A stretch of 64,000 nucleotides of DNA from Alnus glutinosa (lineage: Eukaryota; Streptophyta; Magnoliopsida; Fagales; Betulaceae): positions 8,870,501-8,934,500 of the forward strand of contig NC_084896.1 of assembly GCF_958979055.1 (NCBI RefSeq), written 5' to 3'. Position numbers and translations under genes: made by a program. The stretch's first letter is position 1; each line of letters begins with the position of its first letter. The notes beneath the pieces were generated by a model. That model was given only the letters and a program-made list of their open reading frames with translations. It did not search any database and was not told the origin of the DNA. Shown piece by piece: positions 1 through 10,639 of this stretch.

Positions 1-479
1 AAGATGACAACCTATATTGAATTCAAGACTAAGATTATTGACTAAATATTCAAGACAACTAGTAACACTACTAGAAGTAGCTCTCCTTAAAATTTTTCTC
101 AATTTAGAAAATTAAACCACTTTTGATTTTCTATTTAAATACACTTCACAATAACTTTCCTTATCCATTCTCTATATCATTTAAATATTATTTAAATTAA
201 ATGCTAGGAGAGAGATGAAAGAGAAATCATTTAAATATTGGTTCAAATAAATGTTAGAGGAATGAGAGAGGGTAGATAAAGTTTTTTATATTAAAACAAT
301 GCTAAGGGAACCACTTTTGCTTCCCTAGAGGTAGGGTGCAATTTTTGTTTTCCTTGGTGTTTTCTTAGTTTAGGGAACAACAAAGGAATCTAATTCAAGT
401 AGTTTTTTAGGAGTTTTACCTATATGTAGGGAAGTGAATGAGATGTAGGGAATCTGCTGCTAGTGCTCTAAGACTCAAT
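1..479. repeat. MITE-like, AT-rich non-coding DNA
   Basis: No gene is visible. The part from about 100 to 330 resembles about 1480-1700. Both share an 'ACAATAGCTTTCCTTAT'-like block, a GA-rich block and a 'TTAAAACAAT/TTAAAATAAT' block. They are probably two copies of one short non-autonomous element flanking the gypsy remnant. Confidence 0.35.
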
Positions 480-840
480 AACTTCTCTGAAATGCTTGTG
501 ATACAACAGATGGATAGGTGATTTGTGAATGAAAGTGGAATGCAAATGATGAATGGGATTGATAAGTTTTCCATTTAAGGTAGGAAAGTACCGTACACAC
601 TGATTGTTTATAACTTTGATACCCTTCTCCTAGCTATCCTCTCCCTTAAATAGATTAGCTACCTCTACTACTCCTAATAGGTCTCGACCTCTCTAGTAAT
701 TATTGAAACATAAAGATAAACATAGAAAGATAAACATAACCTACCAAACAGAATGATAAAGATAACATAATCTAGCTACCCATCTGATAAGTGATCGATA
801 AGGATCACTTCTAACGTGGAGGCTTAATCCAAGTAATGTG
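480..840 (-). repeat. LTR-like sequence next to gypsy remnant
   Basis: This stretch lies directly after the C-terminal coding remnant of a minus-strand gypsy element. Read on the minus strand it has a TATA-like CTATTTAAGGGAG and no coding potential, as expected for a 3' LTR. I could not find a clear TG...CA pair or a second copy, so the limits are approximate. Confidence 0.3.
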
Positions 841-849
841 AATTAGGCT

Positions 850-1398
850 TCCAAACCCCAAGGACACGGTTCCTATCAATCGCCCCTCCTTGAACACGAT
901 CCTTGTCCTCAAGGTCGAAATTTGGAAACTGCTGGCAGAGTTTGGGCCTATGTGCGGAGTCTTCTTCCCATTGACTTCTTCCCATGTGGCATCTTCAGGT
1001 CTTTAGGCCTACGTAACTTGTGAATATGTGGGGAGTTTCTTATCTTCGTCTTCCTCTGCAACATTTTCAAGCTCCAACTTGCCCTCTAGATCAGCTTTAA
1101 TAATGAAAACATGAGGGACTACACAATGATGCCCTAGTATGTACCTCTCAGTGGAATTGAAACATAATCCTTTTTCAATTTTTTTTTGCATTTCCTCCCA
1201 CAAATTTTTTTTGACAGAGGGTTGAGAACCTGGAGCTTTAGAACTCACCGTGGTAGTGATATTGCTTTCCCATGATGTCTGTGGTGTATACTCTAATGTG
1301 TTTGCATATGAACTCCTTTTTGAGTGGATCAACTCATCCTCCCACATTTGTGCCAACTCAATGGTCTCACGGAGTGTGCGAGACTTGAACTTACGCAC
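850..1398 (-). pseudogene. Ty3/gypsy gag-pol remnant with internal deletion
   Basis: On the minus strand, 1398-1009 reads as a 129-residue gag C-terminal segment. It ends in a retroviral-type zinc knuckle context (GLCFNSTERYILGHHC) in which the second Cys of the CCHC motif is Ser, so the knuckle is broken. Just downstream (about 1000-860) the sequence jumps to the very C-terminus of a gypsy polyprotein: DATWEEV, then in another frame FPNFDLEDKDRVQGG. That ending is typical of plant chromodomain-less gypsy elements. Protease, RT, RNase H and integrase are all absent between the two pieces. This is therefore a large internal deletion plus a frameshift in a dead element, not a host gene. Confidence 0.7.
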
Positions 1399-1479
1399 AT
1401 CATTTGAAATATCAGCTTTTAACCTGCCTAAGAACGTCCTGATTAATGCTTTTCATGGCCATCTAACCACACTGTTGGC

Positions 1480-1700
1480 CAGTTTTTTGAACTCCTTCTA
1501 CTTCCTTATCCAAATATACATTACAATAGCTTTCCTTATTTTTCTCTATACTATTAAAATTGTAATTCTTTACAAAATACAAATACCCTACCTATCCTCA
1601 CATTTTTTTCAAAATCTCAATATAGTTCCTAATGAAAGGCAAAAAGAGGAGACGGGAGAGATAAATATTTTACGTTAAAATAATAGATAGGGAAGTAATA
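1480..1700. repeat. Short MITE-like repeat, second copy
   Basis: AT-rich, non-coding, and similar in block order to about 100-330. It lies immediately outside the gypsy gag fragment. Terminal repeats are not clear by eye. Confidence 0.3.
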
Positions 1701-1902
1701 AGGAGGCTGTTGTATATGACTTTTTGTAATATTTAGATTTTTCATGTATTTAAGGAATGAAAGAGGTTATTTTTATTTTTTCATGTATTTAAGTTGTTGC
1801 GAATGTTCAGAAAATCACAAATATTATTGCTAGTTTTCCCCACACCTAAACCCAATGAAGAAAAGCCCGTCTAATTTTTCTCTTTTTATTTTTTTTATTT
1901 TT

Positions 1903-2850
1903 TTAAGAGCATCTCCAGTAATAATAGCCAAAGTGGCTATTAAAAAAGTACATGCAACTCTCTATTTTAGATACTATTTTTTCTATATTCTCTCCAACAA
2001 ATTCTCTATTCTACTTTCTACTTGCATTTAAATGTTGGGAAAAAATTATATTTAGTCTCTAGGTTTTCATCTGATTTGGATTTAGTCATTGAATTTTCAA
2101 TTTCGAGAATACAGTTCTTAGGTTTTACTCAAGTTTAAATTAGGATCTTCTGTTACTTTATCATCAAAGTTAACTTGTCACACGTATCTCATTTGACATG
2201 TTAGCATCTATGTTAACACCCAAATGCAATGTAATGTTAGCAAGTGCCAAATCATTCATGAAAAAAAAGAAAAGAAAAAAAAAGTTATTGTGGGGTTGCT
2301 CTTTAAGTTATCAGATTAAGTTTTTTTAAGTTTTTTTTTTTTTTTTCAGGGTTTATTTATTTATTTATTTATTTATTTTTTGATGAATGACTTGATACTT
2401 GCTAATGTAGCATTGCATGAGAGTGTTGACGTGTGGACAAACCACTGTTAACTTTGACACTAAAGTGATAGAATGACTTATTTTAAACTTGGGCAAAACC
2501 TAAGGATCATATTCTTTAAATTAAAAACTCAAGGACTAAATACAAATCAATTGAAAACCTAAGGACTAAATATGATTTTTCCCTAAATATTATTTGGTGT
2601 GGGAAAAAGTGTGAAAGAAATTGGGAGAGAGAGAGAGAGAGAGAGAGAAAGAAGAAAAGGGTGAGAGAATAATAAAAAACTCTGCGTAGTGTGAATAATA
2701 AATATGCAGAAGATCGAGCCTATTTACTATTCACACTAAAAGGAAAATATCTATTTTGCATATTCTACTGGAGATAAATAAAATGGCTTATAATAGTCAA
2801 ATTTGACTATTATGAAACCATTTGCTTATTATGTTGGAGATATTCTTAAG
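1903..2850. mobile_element. Tourist-like MITE with nested foldback element
   Basis: The left end reads AAGAGCATCTCCAGTAATA. The right end, reverse-complemented, reads AAGAATATCTCCAACATAATA. Both are flanked by TTA/TAA, the target-site size of PIF/Harbinger (Tourist) elements. The 'AGCATCTCCA' terminus is a very common plant MITE end. About 550 bp of the interior (2037-2583) belongs to a different nested element. The element has no coding capacity. Confidence 0.6.
2037..2583. mobile_element. Foldback/MULE-like element, long inverted repeats
   Basis: Starts GGGAAAAAATTATATTTAGTC and ends with the matching inverted copy (GACTAAATATGATTTTTCCC). Similarity between the arms continues inward for roughly 200 bp on each side, with a poly-A/poly-T loop in the middle. 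The flanks TAAATGTT (2029-2036) and TAAATATT (2584-2591) look like an 8-9 bp target duplication with one mismatch, compatible with MULE or hAT transposition. It was inserted into the Tourist-like MITE around it. Confidence 0.6.
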
Positions 2851-2919
2851 TTAACAACATTTCTCAGGGCAAGAAAAAAAATTATCATGAGCACCGACTA
2901 TTGATACCACACTAAGATT

Positions 2920-3010
2920 GTTGGCAGGGACGGATTTAGAGGGGGCCGGTAAAGGCCATGCCCCCCTCAATTCCAAAAAGAAAAAAAAAATTAGGTAAAA
3001 AATAAAAATT
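2920..3010. repeat. Fragment of hAT-like repeat end
   Basis: Contains CAGGGACGGATTTAGAGG followed by a GGCC/CCCC-rich block and 'GGCCATGCCCCCCTC'. It resembles the termini of common plant non-autonomous hAT elements (CAGGGGCGGA-type ends). A related fragment lies at 9460-9610. No partner terminus is found here, so it is a fragment. Confidence 0.3.
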
Positions 3011-3351
3011 TAGTCCACTGGCCCTACTAACAAATTTTTTTTGACCCTTAACCCCTCCTCATAAGAGCTTTTGGCTATGTTCCTGATTGTTGGTAGTTCA
3101 AATAATTCCCAATATGAATTATTTTTTGGCAACTCTGAATTTAATGCATAGTGTGGGGGAAAATCCAAATATATGTCCATCGAGTTCATGCAAAAAGAAG
3201 ATTGTTATTCGAACAGCATCACTCGCTGGACTGTTCATCCTCTTATTCACTGTCGCGGCTATATTTTGGAGCCTCAAGAAGAGAAAAGAACAAGGCAAGC
3301 CATCCACTTTATTTATTTATTTATTTTTGTTATTACAATTTTTTTTTTTTT

Positions 3352-3796
3352 TAAGAAACTTCACTTACTCCTTTCATGCTTCCGTCTTTTTGTAATCATT
3401 CCTCTAAAGTTTAAAAATTTACAATGTTGAGCAGCAAAGTTTTTAAAAAAATTGTAATGTCATCGCTCCTATTAGGGTTTGGAGTTAAATCATACAGTAA
3501 TTAAATAGGTGAAATATCCCATATACCTTTGTAATATTTTAAAAATTACAAAATTATTCTAAATTAAAAAATTATTTAAAAAACCAAACAAACTTACAAA
3601 GCCGTGGGTTAGTCGTGGAGCATAATATATATATATTTTTTTTAAAAATGTGTATTTTGATAATTTTCACATCCTACGTTAGAATACAAACTTAACAGAA
3701 AGTCTTAACGAGGGATGATATTATAAATTTTTAGATTTTGGAGGTGTGATTGCAAAAATGATGAAACATCTTGAGGTAACTGAAGTTTCTCCTTTT
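3352..3796. mobile_element. Foldback MITE, family F, in kinase intron 1
   Basis: Left arm GAAACTTCACTTACTCC; the right arm, reverse-complemented, is AGAAACTTCAGTTACCTC. Each arm continues inward through a CCTCTAAAGTTTAAA-like block. Related copies are at 4613-5100, 5836-6310 and 11836-12262. Non-coding. Confidence 0.6.
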
Positions 3797-4139
3797 ATTT
3801 TTTAAAAAATTTCCAAGTAAATAAACACATATTTTCTTAATACATACATATGTATCTGAAAGTGGATACAGGATCCAAGGTTCAAGGAAGGCCATTGGAG
3901 TCCAACAAACGACAATTTAGCTATGCTGATATCTTAAAGATCACTAATAATTTTGAGAGGCTACTTGGCAAAGGTGGATTTGGAAAAGTTCACCATGGCT
4001 TCATAGATGACACTCAAGTAGCTGTTAAGATGCTTTCTCAATTATCTGTTAAAGGGTATCAGCAATTTCAAGCGGAGGCAAGTAATCTTGCGATTTAATT
4101 TGAAGATAAAAAGTTCGATTTTAAACTAATTAAATCCCA

Positions 4140-4390
4140 GAAAATAAATGTTTGGGATTGCCTTTTTTTTTTTAAAAAAAAAAAAAAAAATGTAAATTAA
4201 CGCACAAAAGTTGGGTTTTCAAATTGCAGGCACTAAAGTATTTTTTTTTTTTTAAAACACACAATTTTAATATGATTTTAAAGGCCAAACTGTGATTTTG
4301 TCAAATTCTTAACTATATTTTTAAAACTCACATTTTTAAATCGCTATTTTTAAATTACACTTATAAAAATTGCAAGCCCAAATGTACTTC
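4140..4390. repeat. Degraded hAT-type MITE in kinase intron 2
   Basis: Has the sequence order 'GTTTGGGATTGC ... GATTTTGTCAAA.TCTTAACTAT.TTTTTAAAA.TCACATTTTTAAATCGCTATTTTT ... AAATTGCAAGCCCAAATG'. It matches the better preserved element at 22790-23108 block by block. Terminal repeats are degraded. Confidence 0.5.
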
Positions 4391-4612
4391 AAGAAAATAG
4401 AGCTCATCCATGTTAGTAAACTAATATGTGGCTTATATTTACAGGTTAACCTTCTTATGAGAGTTCATCATAAAAACTTGACTGCCCTTGTTGGGTATTG
4501 CCACGATGAGACCAACATAGGACTCGTCTATGAGTACATGCCAAATGGAAACTTACGACAACATCTTTCAGGTTTGGGAAAATGAGTCGCTCGTGTTGAA
4601 TCATCGTTTATT

Positions 4613-5100
4613 CTCTTGTAAAATTGAGGACTTCGCTTATAATTCTTTATTTTATTTTTATTTTTTATCACTTTTAAAAATAGTTGATAAATTTTAAAAA
4701 GCGTCAATTTATGGTATTTATTTTTTAATTTTTTTTTAATTTCAACAATCCATTAGAATTTTCCGTTAAATCTTGTCAAAATTTTCAAAATATACATTTT
4801 TTTATTAAGAAAAAAATATTAGGATTTAGGTGTTGGACATAATTTAATGGAATTTGAAAAAATACATATGCTTGAAGATTTGAAAACTTTTATAATTTTT
4901 TTTTTAAAAAAATAAACTCAGGGGTTTTTTGGAAATTGTGGTAAGATTTAACGGAAAATTATAATAGAGGGTTAAAATTGAAAAAAATTGAAAGATGGAT
5001 ACTCTAAATTGTCACTTTTTAAAGTTTGGATATATATATATTTTTTTTAAAAAAAAAAAACGATGAAAAATCAAGAATTATAAGTGAAGTTTTTCCTATT
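4613..5100. mobile_element. Foldback MITE, family F, in kinase intron 3
   Basis: Left arm ACTTCGCTTATAATTCTTTA; right arm reverse-complemented ACTTCACTTATAATTCTTGA. Both arms contain an inner block TTAGAATTTTCCGTTAAATC or its inverse. It occupies most of the 866 bp intron 3. Non-coding. Confidence 0.65.
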
Positions 5101-5835
5101 TAATTAATATATATTCTAACAACTCAAAGAATTCAATTTTACTTTTGGCAGCTTTCTCTTATGAACACTAATTTGTTTGGGATTGGGTCAGAAAATAGGG
5201 CTTTCTTCTATAATTTTTTTTTAAAAAAAGATATCCTTTTTTAGAGCAAGTAAAAGATTTTTTTCTTCTTCAAGTTTTTTAACTAAACAAACCCATTTTA
5301 CTTGACATAGCTTTTCATGTACTAAAAAATATTTTTTTAATCTCCTTAATGCAATCCCAATTAATTAATTTCTTATATATGATCATTTGCTTACACATTA
5401 ATAAATTAAAAGTAACACAAAGGTTGTTTTCATGTAGGTGACAACCAAAATGTATTGAGCTGGGAAGATGGACTTCGAATAGCAATGGAAGCAGCACAAG
5501 GTTCTGAAGCAGATTACAATTGGTATATATAGACTTCTTTTATTTATTTATTTCTAAAGCAAAGTGTACGTGGATTTCAAAATGTAGGTTTGGATTATCT
5601 GCACAATGGGTGTAAGCCACCCATAATCCACAGAGATGTGAAGTCTACGAATATTTTGTTGAATGAAAACTTTCAAGCTAAGCTTTCTGACTTTGGTCTG
5701 TCCAAAATATTTCCCAATAGTGAAGCCACTCATCTCTCCACAAAGATTGTGGGCACTCCTGGGTACCTTGATCCTGAGTGAGTACATGATATCTTCTATA
5801 TTTAAAATTTTTTTTTCCCAATAAAGTAAGGATAT

Positions 5836-6310
5836 TTGAAATGTGAAATATTGAACGTTCATCCATTTTGAAAGAAGATATCTAAACTTTAAAACATCTT
5901 AAATTAGGGTATTCATTTTTTAGAAAGTTTCAATCTTAGTCCTCCGTTAGAATTTTTTGTTAAATACTGTCAAAATTATCAAAATACCCCTCATTTTTTT
6001 AGGGAAAAAAAGAAAAAAAAAAATTCTATGATTTATGTGTTGGTTAGAATTTAATGAAATTTGCAAAAATACCCATGCATAAATCTTTGAAAATTTTTAT
6101 ATATCTTTTTTTAAAAAAATAAAAAATAAAAATAAACACATAGGTATTTTGAGAATTTTGATAGGATTTAACGGAAAATTCTAGTGGAAGACTGAGATTG
6201 AAACTTTCTGAAAAAATAGATACCATAAATTGAGATGTTTTAAAGTTTAGGTAGTTTCTTTAAAAAATGGTGAAAGTTCAGAAGTTATAAATGAAGTTTT
6301 CCCTATTTTT
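5836..6310. mobile_element. Foldback MITE, family F, in kinase intron 5
   Basis: Right arm ends ATAAATGAAGTTTTCCCTA. The inner blocks GTTAGAATTTTTTGTTAAAT and ATTTAACGGAAAATTCTAG are inverted with respect to each other. The outermost left arm is less clear. Third copy of the same family within one gene. Confidence 0.6.
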
Positions 6311-6736
6311 AAACAGACATATTTACAAAATTTGGACAGGTACTCCCTATCAAATAGGTTAACAGTGAAAAGTGATGTTTATAGCTTTGGAGTAGTGCTC
6401 TTGGAGGTAATCACACGTCGCCCTATCATAACGAGAACCAATGAGAGGGCTCACGTAAGTCAATGGGTGAGTTACATGCTTGCTAAAGGGGATATAAAAA
6501 ATATTGTTGATAAAAGGTTGCATGGAAATTTCAACATCAACTCTGCTCGGAAAGCTATTGAAATAGCAATGGCTTGTGTGTCTCCGACTTCTACTACAAG
6601 ACCAGCTATGAGTATGGTAATGGCCAAGCTAAAGGAGTGTTTGGCAACTGAATTGGCTCGCAAGAAAGAGGGCCATGAGTGCAATGACCTAATACAATTG
6701 AAATGATCAACATGAATCAAACAACTAAACTCAACC

Positions 6737-7084
6737 CTTTAGGGCAAGTTTGAGTGTTCGGATCTTTTGTATTATATTCTACTATATTCAAAATTGTGAA
6801 TACTGAAAAAATTTGAGTTTTAAAATTATGTTTTGATGGTTTAGAAAATCTAGAACAAAATTTGAAAAAAATGTTTAGGAGTGTGAATTGAATTGAATTG
6901 AATATATTTTTTATTATTTTATTATTATTTTTGAGTTAGGTTAAATTATTTTGAGTTAGGTTCAAAACAGGTCGAAAAGCAGGCAAGGTAAAACCCAAAA
7001 AAAATATTTTTAGAAACCCACCCAAACAACATTTTCAAACATAATAAAATAATACAATATAATACAACACCCAAACATACCCTA
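6737..7084. mobile_element. hAT-like MITE downstream of kinase
   Basis: Left end TTTAGGGCAAGTTTGAGTG; right end reverse-complemented TAGGGTATGTTTGGGTG, and both are followed by TTGTATTATAT-like sequence. 'TAGGG.(A/C)(A/T)GTTTG' termini are common in plant hAT MITEs. I could not see an exact 8 bp target duplication. Confidence 0.5.
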
Positions 7085-7900
7085 AACATGATAAAACATT
7101 GTCGAAAATTGAAATCAGTGTGTCTGATCTTGAACATTTTTTACTTTCTTAAACTCTTTTGTCATTACATACTATAGTACTTCAAATGAATCATCCATGA
7201 TGGTTCTAAAGGACTATTGGTTTAATTTGCAATATGTACTAAATTGGTTATCATTGTCAATCCATCTTTTCTAAAAAAAAATAAAAAACAAAACAGAAAA
7301 ATAAAAAACAAAAAGAAGAAAAAGAATAAGTTACAATAAAATGACACTCATATTACTTTCCTAGCTCCTTAAACTTAGTGCAATTTGAACTCTATTTTCA
7401 TTTTTCAAGTTTAGATGTCGATTTACTCCCTTCATCCAAATCATCCGTTTAACTTGATGGAGAAGCATATGAAATAACTAATTTTTCTTTGACAAAGAAA
7501 CCTAGTTTAATTTTTTTTTTTTTTTTAGCTAAAAGGTTTTTATCTCAACTTTTTTAGTTTGTTGTTATGAAAAGTGTTTTTTTTTTTTTGAAAAAGTTTT
7601 TTGTGTTATAAAAAGTGGAGAAGTATTTTTAGTATGATCAACATTTGAAAAAGTGTTTCAAGTGGGGTCAACATAAGAAAATTGTTTGGTAAAATTTTTG
7701 ACAAATTTTACTGCAAGCATAACTTGTTTTACAAATTAAGAAAACATGCTGGAATAATTTTATTGCATAAAAAATGTTATATCATTAAAAAAAAAAAGAA
7801 AAGAAAAAAGAAAGAAAAGAAAAGCATATGCTTAAATTTTTATAGCAACTGAACATCTTCTACAAACAAGAACACATGCTTGAAAAATTCACAAATAGAA
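7085..7900. other. Intergenic DNA without recognised gene
   Basis: AT-rich, with several poly-T and A-rich runs and short 'AAAAGTGTTT' repeats near 7570-7670. I see no coding region or structural RNA here. Confidence 0.5.
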
Positions 7901-7919
7901 AAACATGTTAAATAATTGT

Positions 7920-8775
7920 ACCATCGTTCATACAATCACAGAAAATATAAATGTTGAGTTCAATCAAGATAAACAATTTTCTAAGACAAGATAAAAGGTT
8001 TATCAAAATCGAATTTAGACATTAAGAAATATTCTCAAGATTAAACAACCAATACTCATGATATGAAATTCCTAAGAGAAAATACAATTACACCATTATT
8101 ACTTCGGGGAGGGCTACATCAATACCCTATGAAGGATTTAGTTGCTCATGGAGATGCTGGAAATTGCATTTGTTGCAGAGAATTTCATTCCAAGAAGCTG
8201 TTTGAAAATAAGAACTCTTTTCTCTAAACCCTAGCCACTAATCCTATTGATTCCTATTCACTAAAAAATTGTATCTCTAATGCACCAATAGAAGGTGAAT
8301 TTATAGAGTAAAAGAGAAACTCTAGTTGATTTCATAGCTGTCTTGGAATTCTAGTCCAAGTAGAAGAAGGAAAAGATCTTTCCTTTTATGGTTTTGCCCT
8401 ACTGCCAGCTCTGCCGCCTCCAAGTGCGCTCGAGCCCTTATGGATTTGTGCTCGAGCTCTTATGGAAGGTCGCTCAAGTGTAATTGCTAGTATGGTTAGG
8501 CTCCTGTGCTTGATGTATGCTTGAGCGGTTGTTGCTCCTAACTTGCGCTCGAGCCCTTTGAAATGCGCTCGAGCGCTTACAGCAATATAAGATGCTAGAT
8601 TTGTCTTATGCATTTTAGCCCTTTAAGTCCAGAAAATTGCTTGTGTTTTTCCCTTTAGCTATTGAGAGTACTGTTAACATAAAAAACAAGCAAAACATCA
8701 TATCACAATGAGTCTAAGAGGCTAACATATGCGAGTTAAGGGTTTGAATGTGCAACATTCAATTCTTAACAGATA
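7920..8775. repeat. Dispersed repeat R1, partial copy
   Basis: Shares ordered blocks with 36028-36930. Examples are AATCACAGAAAATAT, TTGAGTTCAATCA, TTTCTAAGACAAGATAA, GGCTACATCAATACCCTAT, a short AGAAGGTGAATTTATAGA-type block, and AACATATGC(G/A)AGTTAA...AATGTGCAACATTC at the right end. The left part of the family (about 600 bp) is missing here. It contains four CTCGAG-centred motifs between 8420 and 8575. Non-coding. Confidence 0.6.
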
Positions 8776-8956
8776 GGATAGGAGTCATAGGAGAAATTGA
8801 ATTCCACCTCCTACTATCTAGGGTGCAGGGCAAGGGGAGTGAAACACTCCCATTGGCCATGCACAAACCGGCAATGCGAGATTATTATCTCCCCATGCAT
8901 CTTGTTATAGGGTTAAGCAAATGGTACTACGTACTAGCATTTGGAAAAATAGCCAA

Positions 8957-8959
8957 AAG

Positions 8960-9021
<62 letters not shown>
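8957..9021. repeat. (CT)n microsatellite
   Basis: Uninterrupted CT dinucleotides spanning about 65 bp. Reading frames across it give Ser-Leu or Arg-Glu repeats and are not genes. Confidence 0.95.
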
Positions 9022-9023
<2 letters not shown>

Positions 9024-9454
9024 CTCTAATCTCTCTTCTCTTCCTGTCTGATTTGAGAAAGGAAGAGACTTTATGAAGAAGAAAAAAAATTCAGTGAGAA
9101 AGTGAATTTTTAGTGAGATGAAAAAGTGAATTTTCAATGAGAAATGAAGAAGAAGATGCACGCAGAAGGGTGGGGGAGAAAGGTAACAAAAAGACAAAAG
9201 TGGTTAAATTTTGGTTTAAAAATTAAAATTTAATAAGGGGTTTACGTGGCATGTTCTTAGCCTTATGTGTCAAAAAGTTTGTAACAAAATAACCAACTTT
9301 TGATGCAGTACGTACACCTTGAGCAGTGTACACTTCAGTCTGCAATCTTACTTCATGAACCTAGAACCCTTGTCTCTAGGCACATAAAAAAGTGAGATAG
9401 CCTAATATCTGACAAAAGAAATTTGTTTTCTTTTAAAAGTCTACTGAGTCTGGC

Positions 9455-9615
9455 AAACAAAATACTTTGGGAGGGCCAAATACAAAAACTTGGGGGGGCC
9501 AATCACAAAAACTTGCAAGGCCTTCATATAAAACTGTTAAAAGTAGAAAGGAGTTCAAAAATTTTAGGGGGGGTCCTGGCCCCCCACCTTACAACGTAGC
9601 TCCACCTCTGGATAC
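9455..9615. repeat. Non-autonomous hAT-like fragment
   Basis: Runs of GGGGGG and CCCCCC, with the right end AACGTAGCTCCACCTCTGG. Reverse-complemented this is CCAGAGGTGGAGCTACG, the classic CAG(A/G)GGCGGAGC-type terminus of plant repeats. Related to 2920-3010. The opposite terminus is not identified. Confidence 0.35.
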
Positions 9616-9934
9616 ATGTGCTTGGGATTGTCTGGTGGCTCAGTGGTACAGCTATTGTTTTTAGTTGCTTCTTTGTTCTTCTTTTTCTGGGCAAAGTTCA
9701 AAGTTCAAACTAATGGAATAATAGGCATAACACCATCGTAACAAAAGAAAAATAACCTTTCCAGATGATGATATACAAAAATGAAAAGAGAAAGTAAAAA
9801 TAAAAGAAAATGGAACGTCTAGAGACTTGAGGGAAGAGATAAGGAGGTATTCTTATCGCTGGAGGAGTTCATCATTCATAACGAAAAGTCGCACAAAAAC
9901 TGTTTTTTTTTTTTAAAAAAAAAATAAATAATTA

Positions 9935-10092
9935 AGTACCCAATCCGAATAACCGAGTGCCAATCGGGGTAGCTGGTTAACCAGCTATCTGGTTTAGGAG
10001 TCGGCTGGCCATTTTTAATAACCAGCTACCCCGGAGCCTGTTATCGGTTTTAGCCAATAACCGAGAATCAACTCCGGGTTTTCACCCCTAAC
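9935..10092. repeat. GGTTA/CCGG-rich repeat fragment
   Basis: Dense in AACCGAG, GGTTAACCAGC and CGGTTTTAGCC words, ending CCGGGTTTTCACCCCTAAC. The inverse, GTTAGGGGTGAAAACCCGG, is a typical end of dispersed plant hAT-type repeats. No coding capacity. Confidence 0.35.
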
Positions 10093-10094
10093 AA

Positions 10095-10560
10095 GTGATT
10101 TGATATCATTCTTGCACATCAAAGTGACCCACACTTTACGTCTGAGTTCACAATTTTTTTTGGGGATTTAGAGTAATTGTTAGAAGTTGTTGTGCTTATA
10201 CATCATTCTTAATTACAGTGTTAAGAGATTGATGATTCACATAGTTCGGTCGGTAGATGTCACTACCTTGCACTTACACCAACATATCAACCTGAAGCCA
10301 TTCCTGCTTCTTCTAATCTAGATAGATTATTATGGTTGACATGTTATAGTCTAGATGGATTTTCTAGATCCATTTATGACTACGAACAATCTTTTATAAA
10401 TTACAAGGACCTAAGACTACGGTCTTCTGTGTGATAATCTCATTACTCACATCTTAGTCAAATACAAGTAACTTAAGGACCTTACATGTATATCGATTCA
10501 TATGAAATATTTAAACATATATGTACATGTAAACCAATATATATATATGTCCAATGTTCA
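10095..10560. repeat. Dispersed repeat R2, first copy
   Basis: Matches 60985-61690 in block order: GAGTTCACAAT, ACACCAACATATCAA, GACATGTTATAGTCT, TCTTCTGTGTGATA and ATAATCTCATTA. This copy has the uninterrupted site GTGTGATAATCTCATTA, which serves as the empty-site control for a MITE insertion in the second copy. Probably an old LTR fragment; the element type is not determined. Confidence 0.55.
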
Positions 10561-10639
10561 ATATTATACAATTATAGAAAAGCAATATTAATGCAATTTA
10601 AGTTTTAGACACCAGTCCTGACAGCTTATACCGCAAGTG

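Larger units (their letters stand above)
3117..6706 (+). pseudogene. 5'-truncated malectin/LRR receptor-like kinase
   Basis: Six exons read without a frame break: about 3117-3294, 3872-4077, 4445-4571, 5438-5500, 5588-5777 and 6340-6706 (stop). Exon 1 has the short extracellular tail SVGENPNICPSSSCKKK and a transmembrane helix. Exons 2-6 give a complete Ser/Thr kinase: glycine loop GKGGFGKV, VAVK lysine, αC Glu, hinge LVYEYM, HRDVK, DFG and GTPGYLDPE. The protein ends in a short tail after ARKAIEIAMACVSPTSTTRP. Exon layout and sequence match the plant LRR-RLK I family (malectin-like ectodomain, IOS1-like), membrane receptors for extracellular signals. The malectin and LRR exons that should precede exon 1 are absent from the 3 kb upstream, which holds MITEs and a gypsy remnant. 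The locus is therefore probably a truncated receptor, though a kinase-only transcript is possible. Introns 1 and 2 have GC donors. Confidence 0.75.

Noticed and set aside
8748..9197. Frames over the (CT)n tract
   Set aside because: Translation of a microsatellite.
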